Positions 56,855-64,000 of a stretch of 64,000 nucleotides of DNA are shown piece by piece. This DNA is from Pantoea sp. Ep11b (lineage in GTDB: Bacteria; Pseudomonadota; Gammaproteobacteria; Enterobacterales; Enterobacteriaceae): the NCBI RefSeq assembly GCF_040783975.1, contig NZ_CP160631.1:3100001-3164000 (forward strand), in the 5' to 3' direction. The notes under the pieces were generated by a model. The model saw nothing but the letters and a program-made list of their open reading frames with translations. It did not search any database and was not told where the DNA came from. Both the position numbers and the translations under genes were made by a program. The first letter of the stretch is position 1, and each line of letters opens with the position of its first letter.

Positions 56855-57724
56855 TTAGCTGAGTGCCCGGCGACAGGCAGAGGGTGTGGTTCCATACACC
56901 TGGCGAAAACGGTGACTGAAGTGGGCTGACGAGTGAAAACCACACTGTAAGGCGATGGCGGTCAGGGTCAGGTCGGGCCGTTCAAGCAGCATCCGGGCAC
57001 GATCCATACGGCGTCGCATCACAAACTGGTGCGGTGCTTCGCCGGTAGTGTGACGGAACATACGGGCAAAGTGAAACTCACTCAGCGCCGCTTCGTGCGC
57101 CAGCACGGAGAGCGTTAAAGGCTGGTCGAGATGGGCATCGATAAAGTCGAGCACCCGGCGTAATACCACCGGCGCCAGCCCTCCCCGCACCGGAGGCAGC
57201 TGCCAGTTCACTTCACTGTAGTGCTGTAGCAGATGGGTCAGCAGCAGCGTGGAGGCGCTGCTCAGCATTAACTGACTGGCGGGCTGCTGCCAGTCACTGC
57301 TTAACAGAAAGTGCCGATAGAGCTGGGTGATGCGATCGTCCGTAGAAAAGATTTTCTCATCCAGCGTTAACTGCGCCGGACTGCGATCCCAGACCCGTTC
57401 GGCCATCTGTCGCAGATAGGCCTCGCTGCAGTAGAGATGCACAAAGGCGAGATCGGCGCGCAGATCCCAGGTAGATTCTGTACCGGCGGGCATCAGGCAG
57501 AAACGATCCGGCGCGCCACCGTTGCGCCAGCCATGCGGTGTTTTGTGCCAGGTGTCGTAACCGCCCGCCACATAGAGGCTCAGCGTATGGTGATCGCTGT
57601 GGTTGGTTACGCGGTCACCGCTGTTAAACCAGGCTGCCAGCTGAATACCGCTCTGAAGCTGCACCTGATCACGCAGTTGGGCTTTGTGGCGCTGCAGCAT
57701 GTCAAAGGTCTGGTATCGGCTCAT
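56855..57724 (-). CDS. AraC family transcriptional regulator
   Basis: A 289-residue regulator with an N-terminal ligand-sensing region and a C-terminal double helix-turn-helix: PLTLSVLAHEAALSEFHFARM (in part) and LTLTAIALQCGFHSSAHFSHRFR (in part), ending PSACRRALS. It is divergent from the EamA transporter across 177 bases, so it probably controls that gene; the ligand is unknown. GC content matches backbone genes, and it marks the end of the T6SS region. Confidence 0.9.
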   Translation of the reverse strand: MSRYQTFDMLQRHKAQLRDQVQLQSGIQLAAWFNSGDRVTNHSDHHTLSLYVAGGYDTWHKTPHGWRNGGAPDRFCLMPAGTESTWDLRADLAFVHLYCSEAYLRQMAERVWDRSPAQLTLDEKIFSTDDRITQLYRHFLLSSDWQQPASQLMLSSASTLLLTHLLQHYSEVNWQLPPVRGGLAPVVLRRVLDFIDAHLDQPLTLSVLAHEAALSEFHFARMFRHTTGEAPHQFVMRRRMDRARMLLERPDLTLTAIALQCGFHSSAHFSHRFRQVYGTTPSACRRALS

Positions 57725-57901
57725 CGGCGTGTCAGTTCAGATTAAACAGGGTGCCAGTTTACGGGTTGCGCTCGCCAGAAAACAGACCACACCGGAACAG
57801 AGGGTAAAAATGCGCAAGATTTTGCAAAACCGGCGCAACCCGTTGCAAGCGCAGAGGCGGCTTCAGGGGCAAAATCAGTGTTTTATGGAGGAGACCTGGC
57901 G

Positions 57902-58801
57902 ATGAACCTGTTTTTGTATCTCTCTGTCGTGCTGATCTGGGGAACGACCTGGATTGCGATCTACGCGCAACAGTCTGCGGGCATCGGCGCGGTTACCGTC
58001 GCGGTGTTCTGGCGTTTTTTGCTGGCTTCGCTGGTGATGCTAGTGCTGCTTAAGCTGATAAGACGCCTTCACACGCTGACGCTGCAGGACCATCTTTTCT
58101 GTCTGTTGCAGGGCTGCTGCGTCTTTGGTTTTAATTTTGTCTGTTTTTATTACGCTTCAGGCTATATCAGCAGTGGCCTGGAATCGGTCATTTTTTCGAT
58201 GGCCGTGATGTATAACGCCATCAACGGCTGGCTGTTCTTCCGTCAGCGCCCTTCCGTACGCCTGATCCCGGCCATCGTACTGGGGATGACCGGCATCGTT
58301 GCGCTGTTCTGGCACGATTTGCGCAGTACGGAAGCCTCGGCCGGACTGATGTGGGGCATCGGTCTGAGTGCGCTGGGCACGCTGGGCTTCTCCTTCGGCA
58401 ATATGATCAGCCAGCGGCATCAGCGGTTACAACGCGATGTGCTGACCACCAACAGTTACGGCATGTTGTACGGTGCGCTGATCATGGCACTGGTTTCGCT
58501 GTTGCAGGGCGTTTCACTGCAACCGACCTGGAATACGCAGTGGCTGGGGGCGTTAACTTATCTGGCTATCGTAGGATCGGTGGTCGGTTTCGGGGCCTAC
58601 TTCACACTGGTGGGACGGATTGGCGCCAGTCGGGCAGCCTATACGACGGTTCTGTTTCCGCTGGTGGCGCTGGCACTCTCTACCCGTTACGAAGGATATG
58701 AATGGCATGCCAGCGCCATCCCTGGCCTTGTCATGATTCTGCTGGGCAATATCGTGATGTTTGCCCGCTGGCCGGCAAGCCGTCGCCGGGTCACCGTCTG
58801 A
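57902..58801 (+). CDS. EamA/DMT family exporter
   Basis: A 299-residue inner-membrane protein with ten predicted helices in two EamA repeats. It begins MNLFLYLSVVLIWGTTWIA, typical for the drug/metabolite transporter superfamily. A GGAGGAG site lies eight bases before the ATG at 57902, which decides the start over an ATG 24 bases upstream. The substrate cannot be told from sequence; amino acids or small metabolites are usual. The divergent AraC-type gene is the likely regulator. Confidence 0.88.
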   Translation: MNLFLYLSVVLIWGTTWIAIYAQQSAGIGAVTVAVFWRFLLASLVMLVLLKLIRRLHTLTLQDHLFCLLQGCCVFGFNFVCFYYASGYISSGLESVIFSMAVMYNAINGWLFFRQRPSVRLIPAIVLGMTGIVALFWHDLRSTEASAGLMWGIGLSALGTLGFSFGNMISQRHQRLQRDVLTTNSYGMLYGALIMALVSLLQGVSLQPTWNTQWLGALTYLAIVGSVVGFGAYFTLVGRIGASRAAYTTVLFPLVALALSTRYEGYEWHASAIPGLVMILLGNIVMFARWPASRRRVTV

Positions 58802-58837
58802 CAAGAGAGTGTGCGGTGGCCCGCATCCGGAGAGGCA

Positions 58838-59071
58838 CTATGCCCACTGCTGCTGAAGAAGTTGTTGTGGTTGATTGATCGCCTTACGGGCGATCCAGTA
58901 GAGCAGAACACGCTCATCATCGCTGTCGCGATCGGCCATCGATAGCAGTTTCAATGCCAGCGTCGATTTGGTCACAGGCTGTTGTTCTGTACTCAGTTCA
59001 ATCACGGCCTGACCGATGATGCAGCAAACTTCATCCTCACTGGTGGTGGATTCATATGTCCGGTCTTTCAT
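58838..59071 (-). CDS. YmgB/AriR-like small regulatory protein
   Basis: A 77-residue protein resembling the AriR/YmgB biofilm and acid-resistance family, with EVCCIIGQAVIELSTEQ and VTKSTLALKLLSMAD segments that form the paired helices of the family. AriR acts as a small DNA-binding or connector protein; the role here is inferred. AGGAGG precedes the ATG at 59071. It is convergent with the EamA gene. Confidence 0.75.
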   Translation of the reverse strand: MKDRTYESTTSEDEVCCIIGQAVIELSTEQQPVTKSTLALKLLSMADRDSDDERVLLYWIARKAINQPQQLLQQQWA

Positions 59072-59235
59072 ATTTCCTCCTGTTAAGTGAACTATTAGCC
59101 TGGCAAATAATCCGCAAACCTGCACACCTAACCGACGCGCTGAAACATTATCTTACGGGTGGTTACGCTTCCTGATTAAGCTGCCTTTTTGGTTACTTTT
59201 CACGCAGCACCGCCGTGCCGCGATTTACGACGCAA

Positions 59236-59266
59236 TGCCATTCATACCCGATGAAAGGCATTTCAT
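59236..59266 (+). promoter_or_regulatory. YpdB-type tandem operator upstream of the YhjX-like transporter
   Basis: TGCCATTCAT (59236-59245), an 11-base spacer and GGCATTTCAT (59257-59266) reproduce the known YpdB target, a direct repeat of GGCATTTCAT with 11 bases between, upstream of yhjX in E. coli. The second half-site is exact and the first is imperfect. It lies 96 bases before the start of the transporter gene. Confidence 0.7.
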
Positions 59267-59362
59267 TCCCCGATCCGTTCCGTTCATACCTTTGCCGCCT
59301 GCCCGCGCACGCGACTGCTTTATGCTGACCGCAGTTTCCAGATTCCCGGATGGGAGAGATAA

Positions 59363-60592
59363 ATGATGAACCAGACTCAGCAGGTTTCTTACCAGCGTTC
59401 ACGCTGGCTGACATTATTCGGCACCGTCATCACTCAGTTCGCACTGGGGTCAGTTTATACATGGAGTTTGTTCAACGGCCAGCTGTCGCAGAAGCTGGAT
59501 GCACCCATCAGTCAGGTTGCTTTTTCGTTTGGCCTGCTGAGTCTGGGTCTGGCTATTGCCTCGTCGCTGGCCGGTAAATTGCAGGAGCGGTTTGGGGTAC
59601 GCCGCGTGACGATTGGCGCCGGGATCCTGATGGCAATGGGATTCTGGCTTACGTCGCAGGCGGATAACCTGATGATGCTCTATTTCAGCGCCGGTCTGCT
59701 GGTCGGTCTGGCCGATGGCGCGGGCTATCTGATGACGCTCTCTAACTGTGTGAAGTGGTTCCCGGAACGCAAAGGGATGATCTCCGCCTGCGCCATTGGC
59801 GCGTATGGTCTGGGCAGCCTGGGCTTCAAATTTATCTGCGGGGCCCTGCTGGCGACGATCGGTCTGGAGCAGACTTTTATGATCTGGGGCGTGATAGCGA
59901 TGTCGATGATCATCCTGGGTGCGCTGCTGATGCGTGACGCGCCCGTTCAGGAAAAAAGTTCCCGTCATCAGGGACAACAGCCTGCGCGGGATTACACACT
60001 GGCCCAGTCCGTCCGTATGCCGCAGTACTGGATGCTGGCGCTGATGTTTCTGACCGCCTGCATGAGCGGGCTCTACGTTATCGGTGTCGCCAAAGATATC
60101 GGCGAAGGTCTGGTGCATCTTTCGACTCAGAGTGCCGCCAGCGCCGTCACCGTGATAGCGATCGCTAACCTGAGCGGCCGTCTGGTGCTTGGAGTGCTGT
60201 CTGACAGAATGCTGCGTATCCGGGTTATCTCGCTGGCGCAGATCGTCTCACTGATCGGCATGAGCGTGCTGCTCTTTACCCGGATGAACGAGGTGACTTT
60301 TTTCCTCTCGCTCGCCTGTGTCGCCTTCAGCTTTGGCGGAACCATCACGGTGTTCCCGTCGCTGGTCAGTGACTTTTTCGGTCTCAACAATCTGACCAAA
60401 AACTACGGTCTGCTCTATCTGGGATTTGGTATCGGCAGCGTGCTGGGTTCCCTGGTCGCCTCGCTGTCTGGCGGTTTCACCGTCACCTTCAGCCTGATCA
60501 TGACGCTGCTGGTTATCTCCCTGTTCCTGTCACTCACCATCCGCTTACCACAGAGTTCCGTCACGACGGCGCCGGTTCTGCAACGTCATTAA
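59363..60592 (+). CDS. yhjX: YhjX-type MFS transporter (pyruvate-responsive)
   Basis: A 409-residue major facilitator protein with twelve helices, closely similar to E. coli YhjX of the oxalate/formate antiporter family. Shared segments include TQFALGSVYTWSLFNGQLS, TLSNCVKWFPERKGMIS and LTACMSGLYVIGVAKDI. YhjX is induced through the YpdA/YpdB pyruvate-sensing system and has been linked to pyruvate transport (family knowledge). A YpdB-type site lies upstream, supporting the same control here. Either of two adjacent ATGs could start it. Confidence 0.9.
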   Translation: MMNQTQQVSYQRSRWLTLFGTVITQFALGSVYTWSLFNGQLSQKLDAPISQVAFSFGLLSLGLAIASSLAGKLQERFGVRRVTIGAGILMAMGFWLTSQADNLMMLYFSAGLLVGLADGAGYLMTLSNCVKWFPERKGMISACAIGAYGLGSLGFKFICGALLATIGLEQTFMIWGVIAMSMIILGALLMRDAPVQEKSSRHQGQQPARDYTLAQSVRMPQYWMLALMFLTACMSGLYVIGVAKDIGEGLVHLSTQSAASAVTVIAIANLSGRLVLGVLSDRMLRIRVISLAQIVSLIGMSVLLFTRMNEVTFFLSLACVAFSFGGTITVFPSLVSDFFGLNNLTKNYGLLYLGFGIGSVLGSLVASLSGGFTVTFSLIMTLLVISLFLSLTIRLPQSSVTTAPVLQRH

Positions 60593-60626
60593 ACAGCGCG
60601 GGCCGCCTTACGTGGCCCGCTTCTCT

Positions 60627-61502
60627 CTAGCCGCGAAACAGCGGCTCTGCCATACCTGCGACAGCGACCTCCGCCGCAAAAATATCGCCGGAGTGTGGAT
60701 AGCGCGCCAGCTCCTCTACCGTGCGATCTTCCCGCGAACTGGTGATAAACAGCGTTTTCAGATCGGCACCGCCAAAAGCCACCATCGTCGGCCACTTCAC
60801 CGGCAGCAGGATCTCATCGACGATCTCTCCACGTTGAGGATCGATACGCACCACGCGCCCGCCATCGAACTGTGCTGACCAGTAGAAACCTTCGCTATCC
60901 ACCGCTGCGCCATCCGGTAAGCCGCCTTTGGCGTCGAAACGGCGGAACAGCGTGCGCTCACCCGGTTCGCCCTGTTCATCTAACGGATAGCGGTAGAGCG
61001 CCGCATTCGGCGTGTCGCTGTGATACATCCAGCGCCGGTCAGGCGAAAAGGCCAGTCCGTTGGAGATTTTAATGTCGCGCGCTTTCACCTCCAGCCTGAG
61101 GTCGGGTGTTACGCGGCACAGCAGCCCCCCATTTTTATCCTGTGGTTCCCACAGGCTGCCGCACCAGAAATTGCCCCACGGATCGACGCGGCCATCGTTA
61201 AAGCGGCTCTGCGCGGCCTCACCAGGGTTGTCTGCAATCTTTTTCTCCGGTTTACCCTGCGCATCCAGCAGCCAGACACCACTACGCAGAGCGGCGATCA
61301 GCCCTCCCTGCTCACGCAGACCGATGCAGCCCACATGCTCCGCCTGCGGAAAGGTTTGCAGCTCGCCACTGACCGGGTCAAACCGGTGAATGGCGGGTGC
61401 CAGAATATCGACACACCACAGCACCTGTTCCCTGACCGACCAGAGCGGACATTCGCCCAGCTCTGCCTGCAAAGCCAGTCTATGTTTCACGTCGTGCGCC
61501 AT
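60627..61502 (-). CDS. SMP-30/gluconolactonase family protein
   Basis: A 291-residue beta-propeller of the SMP-30/LRE family, metal-dependent sugar lactonases. Expected metal ligands are visible: the glutamate in GECPLW near the start, asparagines in RFNDGRVDPWGNFW and SNGLAFSPDRRWMYHSDTPN, and the aspartate in LPDGAAVDSEG. AGGAG five bases before the ATG at 61502 decides the start over a farther ATG at 61526. It is convergent with the yhjX-like gene; the sugar substrate is unknown. Confidence 0.88.
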   Translation of the reverse strand: MAHDVKHRLALQAELGECPLWSVREQVLWCVDILAPAIHRFDPVSGELQTFPQAEHVGCIGLREQGGLIAALRSGVWLLDAQGKPEKKIADNPGEAAQSRFNDGRVDPWGNFWCGSLWEPQDKNGGLLCRVTPDLRLEVKARDIKISNGLAFSPDRRWMYHSDTPNAALYRYPLDEQGEPGERTLFRRFDAKGGLPDGAAVDSEGFYWSAQFDGGRVVRIDPQRGEIVDEILLPVKWPTMVAFGGADLKTLFITSSREDRTVEELARYPHSGDIFAAEVAVAGMAEPLFRG

Positions 61503-61766
61503 GTTTCTCTCCTGTTGAACTGACATGCTAATAATGTAGTTGTAAAAACTTTCAGAGGAAGATTATTTTCGCTTGATTTTGAGACTATTCTCTCTGATAG
61601 TATTTATTATTCAGCCCATTCTGATTCTCTTATTTCGAACCGCTGCAAAAATCCGCATTCTGAAATATTTCGTCATATCTGATAAAATAACTCTACAAAG
61701 CCTGCATCTTTACTCCACTTTTTCAGCGTAGTGTCGTCCTCATGGGAAAAGAGGAGAAGAATTCCT

Positions 61767-61940
61767 ATGAAGAGATTGATAAAAGTCGCTTCGGTCATTG
61801 CGCTGATGACGTTATTAAGCGGATGTATCATCACTCCCAGACATGATAACGGCTGGCACCGCGGAGGTGGCGGCGGGTATCACGGAGGCTACTATGGAGG
61901 CTATCACGGTGGGTATCATGGCGGTCACCATCGCCACTGA
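61767..61940 (+). CDS. Small glycine/histidine-rich lipoprotein
   Basis: A 57-residue lipoprotein precursor: signal peptide MKRLIKVASVIALMTLLSG followed by the lipobox cysteine, then a short spacer and a low-complexity tail of GGYHGGYYGGYHGGYHGG units ending HHRH. A GGAGAAG site precedes the ATG at 61767. The histidine-rich repeats could bind metal ions, but the function is unknown. Many enterobacteria have similar tiny envelope lipoproteins. A strong hairpin follows 46 bases downstream. Confidence 0.75.
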   Translation: MKRLIKVASVIALMTLLSGCIITPRHDNGWHRGGGGGYHGGYYGGYHGGYHGGHHRH

Positions 61941-61986
61941 CGGGCAAAGATGTCACACAGCATAAAATAAAAGAAACACACTTTAA

Positions 61987-62008
61987 GGGCGGGATAATTA
62001 TCCCGCCC
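61987..62008. terminator. Hairpin terminator between convergent small lipoprotein genes
   Basis: GGGCGGGATAATTATCCCGCCC is a perfect 22-base palindrome between two convergent genes, followed on the plus strand by GATTTATTT. It probably terminates the glycine/histidine-rich lipoprotein transcript and may act on both strands. Confidence 0.7.
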
Positions 62009-62015
62009 GATTTAT

Positions 62016-62297
62016 TTAACTTTTCAACGCATAATTACACTGGAACCACGCTTTCTGTAGTCCCGGAATATGACTTTCCTGCGCTGGCAGCGCCTCGACT
62101 TTATCGAATCCTTTATTACTGCAGTAATTCGCCAGATCGATATCCATCGCATCACGATTGACCTTGAGCGGATCAAAACGATACTGCACAGTATTTGAGG
62201 TCGGATCTTCATCAACACGTTCAAATGCCCCGGGTTTGCTGGCAGTACAGCCTGTCAGCAATATCAGCGCTACCGCGCCGGTAATGAGTTTTTTCAT
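62016..62297 (-). CDS. Small lipoprotein of unknown function
   Basis: A 93-residue precursor with signal MKKLITGAVALILLTGC (cysteine 17 in an LTGC lipobox), so it is lipid-anchored. The mature part is acidic-neutral, with three further cysteines (NYCSNKGF; WFQCNYALKS) of which two could pair. No family name is recognised. It is transcribed toward the shared hairpin. Confidence 0.75.
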   Translation of the reverse strand: MKKLITGAVALILLTGCTASKPGAFERVDEDPTSNTVQYRFDPLKVNRDAMDIDLANYCSNKGFDKVEALPAQESHIPGLQKAWFQCNYALKS

Positions 62298-62419
62298 CAG
62301 ATTGTCCTCACGTTGCCGCGCAGTTTAAGACGCAGCCTGTCACGCATCCATAGGATAAATGCGCGAAAAAACGAAAAATTACGAAGCTTTTACCGATTAA
62401 TTCAATATGATTAAATGGC

Positions 62420-62546
62420 TTTTACTATCGTGTCAGGCATGACAGTATGCACTCAGACGATACGAAAAGTGCACCACACCAGGAAATGCCAATAATAAGA
62501 GTCTGCCTCTCTCTCTTCCCTGCCCGCGCTTAGCGGGCTTTTTTTC
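62420..62546 (+). ncRNA. Candidate small RNA with its own terminator
   Basis: A textbook rho-independent terminator points rightward at 62522-62546 (GCCCGC, loop GCTTA, GCGGGC, seven T), yet no plus-strand gene lies in the 580 bases before it. A possible promoter is TTTTAC (62420-62425), 17 bases, CAGTAT (62443-62448), which would give a transcript of about 90 nt from near 62455, with a CU-rich segment before the terminator. This is the pattern of an Hfq-dependent intergenic small RNA. Identity is unknown. Confidence 0.45.
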
Positions 62547-62564
62547 GCCCGCTATCGCTGCCGG

Positions 62565-63371
62565 TTACTGGCCAGTCAGGGCAATCATTCTACGTAACAG
62601 GTTTGCGGCGCGCTTGTCAGGTAATGCCAGAATCGCACTGTAGAGGTCAATTGACATGGCACACAGCGATGAGCGATCCACGGCGGTGTCGGCAGGCATA
62701 TTCAGCTGCTGCAGCCTGTCGCCCCACTTCTGATAAAGCTGGCCTGTGATCTGTTGCAGATCGGCCTGCGCCTGCGTTTTATCCAGTGGCTGCTCCGGCG
62801 GCGGGCTGTTCAGCAGCAGCTGCTCCATCGCTTCCGCCTCTCTGCGGTTCAGCGCCGGTGACAGCGTGGTCTGCAGATTAATGCCCCCGCTCACCTGCGG
62901 ATAGAGATAGCGGAAGCAAAGGCCCGGATCGATCTGGTTCAGCGCCTGCATCTCTTCGACCGAGACGCTGATGTAATCAACAACGGCGGCATCTGTACCG
63001 CGCATCAGCCGCTGATTGATCACCTCAATCAGCCAGCCCCGCAGCTCGCCCGTGGCCTTATCCGCCGGTTCTCCGGCGCGGATACGTCGCGTGAGCTCCT
63101 GAGTCAGCAGCAGCCAGAGCGTTGGTTCCTGCGTCTGCAGCACCCGGAAGCCGGGCATCGCTGACAGCTGGCTGACCGCCTGCTCACGCTGAGCGGCCTG
63201 TCTCTGTTGCGGCGCAACCCAGCTGAACCAGAGCAGATTCGCCACGATCAGCGGCAGCAGGAAGATGAGCAGCCCCTGCCAGAGACGCAGCCGGGTAGTT
63301 TTGATCAACACAATGACGATCAGTGCCAGCAGCGCAAACGCCGCCAGCGTCATAACAGGCAGTAAGTTCAT
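62565..63371 (-). CDS. Inner-membrane protein of unknown function
   Basis: A 268-residue protein with two N-terminal membrane helices (about residues 4-23 and 32-52) and a soluble helical remainder, probably periplasmic or cytosolic in one piece. The segment SLCAMSIDLYSAILALPDKRAANLLRRM (in part) near the end looks conserved, but no family is recognised. It lies nine bases after the universal stress protein gene and is probably cotranscribed with it. Confidence 0.7.
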   Translation of the reverse strand: MNLLPVMTLAAFALLALIVIVLIKTTRLRLWQGLLIFLLPLIVANLLWFSWVAPQQRQAAQREQAVSQLSAMPGFRVLQTQEPTLWLLLTQELTRRIRAGEPADKATGELRGWLIEVINQRLMRGTDAAVVDYISVSVEEMQALNQIDPGLCFRYLYPQVSGGINLQTTLSPALNRREAEAMEQLLLNSPPPEQPLDKTQAQADLQQITGQLYQKWGDRLQQLNMPADTAVDRSSLCAMSIDLYSAILALPDKRAANLLRRMIALTGQ

Positions 63372-63380
63372 GCTGCGGAG

Positions 63381-63833
63381 TTAATCCTTACGCACGTCAA
63401 TCAGCACGGGACAGTGAGCGCGTTCGATGACCGACGCGCTAACTGAGCCTTTTAACAGCCGGTTGAACGAGGAGAGATGGCGTCGGCCCATGATAATCAT
63501 ACTGGCCTTGAGCTGTTGCGACTGCGCGACGATGGTATCGGCCGCTTCGCCAGCCAGAATCATGCCACGCGCATCGATACCCGCGCGCAGCAGCGGTGCA
63601 AGGGCATGGCGTACCGCCATCTCAGCCGTATTCTGCTCATCCTGTGCCGCCACAAAATCAGTGGGATCTTCACCCGCATCGATCTCCATCGGCTGATTGC
63701 AGGCGGAGTAGGCAGGATCGACACAGCAGAGCACTACGACCCCGGCGCGATGCGCCAGCGCTTCTTCAATCGTTAACGCGACCACTTTTTCGGCGATCGG
63801 AGAGTGGTCGATGGCCATCAGCAGAGTTTTCAT
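63381..63833 (-). CDS. Universal stress protein (UspA superfamily)
   Basis: A 150-residue Usp-fold protein starting MKTLLMAIDHSPIAEKVV, with the normal alpha/beta pattern and final strand CPVLIDVRKD. The nucleotide-binding loop, normally G-x2-G-x9-G(S/T), reads GRRHLSSFNRLLKGS, so the second glycine is histidine; ATP binding may be altered. The ATG at 63833 is seven bases after the preceding stop, with AGGAT as ribosome site overlapping that stop. An upstream in-frame ATG (63875) would overlap the previous gene. Confidence 0.88.
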   Translation of the reverse strand: MKTLLMAIDHSPIAEKVVALTIEEALAHRAGVVVLCCVDPAYSACNQPMEIDAGEDPTDFVAAQDEQNTAEMAVRHALAPLLRAGIDARGMILAGEAADTIVAQSQQLKASMIIMGRRHLSSFNRLLKGSVSASVIERAHCPVLIDVRKD

Positions 63834-63840
63834 CAGGGGC

Positions 63841-64000
63841 TTATCCTTCAATCGCGGCGACTTTGCCGATTTCACGCACCAGCGCCTCTTTGCACTTCAG
63901 CATCTCGTCACGAAAACGCGCTTCATGACGCAGAAAACGGGCAGAGGGCACCAGCAAAGAGACAGAAAAACGTCCAAACAGCGTATCCAGCGCAAACGCC
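63841..64000 (-). CDS. Probable IclR family regulator, C-terminal end
   Basis: Only the last 52 codons are in the window. They read DTLFGRFSVSLLVPSARFL and end EIGKVAAIEG before TAA at 63841. The FSVSLLVPSARF segment resembles the end of the IclR effector-binding domain, and the charged closing helix fits that family. It would lie first in an operon with the universal stress protein. The family call is tentative because the DNA-binding part is outside the window. Confidence 0.5.
   Translation of the reverse strand, partial: AFALDTLFGRFSVSLLVPSARFLRHEARFRDEMLKCKEALVREIGKVAAIEG

Noticed and set aside
59193-59414. 73-codon minus-strand frame upstream of the YhjX-like gene
   Set aside because: It covers the YpdB-type operator and the start of the transporter gene, and has no ribosome site.
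62450-62546. Identification of the candidate small RNA as MgrR
   Set aside because: A short CAGGAAA-TGCC core and the GCCCGC terminator recall MgrR, but I cannot reproduce its sequence reliably enough to name it.

Overview
The window looks like a chromosomal segment of an Erwiniaceae-type enterobacterium, most likely Pantoea or a close Erwinia relative (inference). Positions 1-20.8 kb carry a backbone seen in Enterobacterales (yfcL, epmC, yfcA, mepA, aroC, prmB | smrB | sixA, fadJ, fadI, yfcZ | fadL | mlaA ... yfdC, argW) with a full cytochrome c maturation operon (ccmA-I) set between mlaA and yfdC. FadR-type operators precede fadL and fadI.

Immediately after the tRNA-Arg gene argW (20.73-20.80 kb) lies a 35 kb type VI secretion system, all on the minus strand and read from 56.3 kb down to 21.0 kb: tssB, tssC, tssK, tssL, an OmpA-domain partner with a frameshift in a six-G tract, hcp, clpV, vgrG1, an effector/immunity archipelago, a conserved membrane protein, tssM, tssA, a wrecked PAAR effector/immunity pair, tssF, tssG, tssJ, tssE, an unknown gene and a VasL-like gene. 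All thirteen core tss genes are present, but the only PAAR gene is a pseudogene.

The archipelago (34.7-47.2 kb) is built from three direct copies of vgrG sequence: two full genes with different 3' ends and one 550-bp 5' fragment that is a mosaic of the other two. Each carries low-GC cargo. vgrG1 is followed by a putative papain-like cysteine-peptidase effector and a lipoprotein immunity candidate. The vgrG fragment is followed by an orphan Tli4-family immunity gene with no Tle4 lipase. vgrG2 carries a short copy of the clpV 3' tail upstream and is followed by a DUF4431 gene, a LysM/TIGR02594 peptidoglycan-hydrolase effector, its periplasmic immunity candidate and an amber-interrupted immunity-like relic. 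This reads as successive effector replacement by recombination inside vgrG.

Positions 56.8-64 kb return to ordinary accessory/backbone genes: an AraC-type regulator divergent from an EamA exporter, an AriR-like small protein, a YhjX-type pyruvate-regulated MFS transporter with a recognisable YpdB-type tandem operator, an SMP-30 lactonase-like protein, two small lipoproteins, a strong orphan plus-strand terminator that suggests a small RNA, a membrane protein of unknown function, a universal stress protein and the 3' end of a probable IclR-family regulator.
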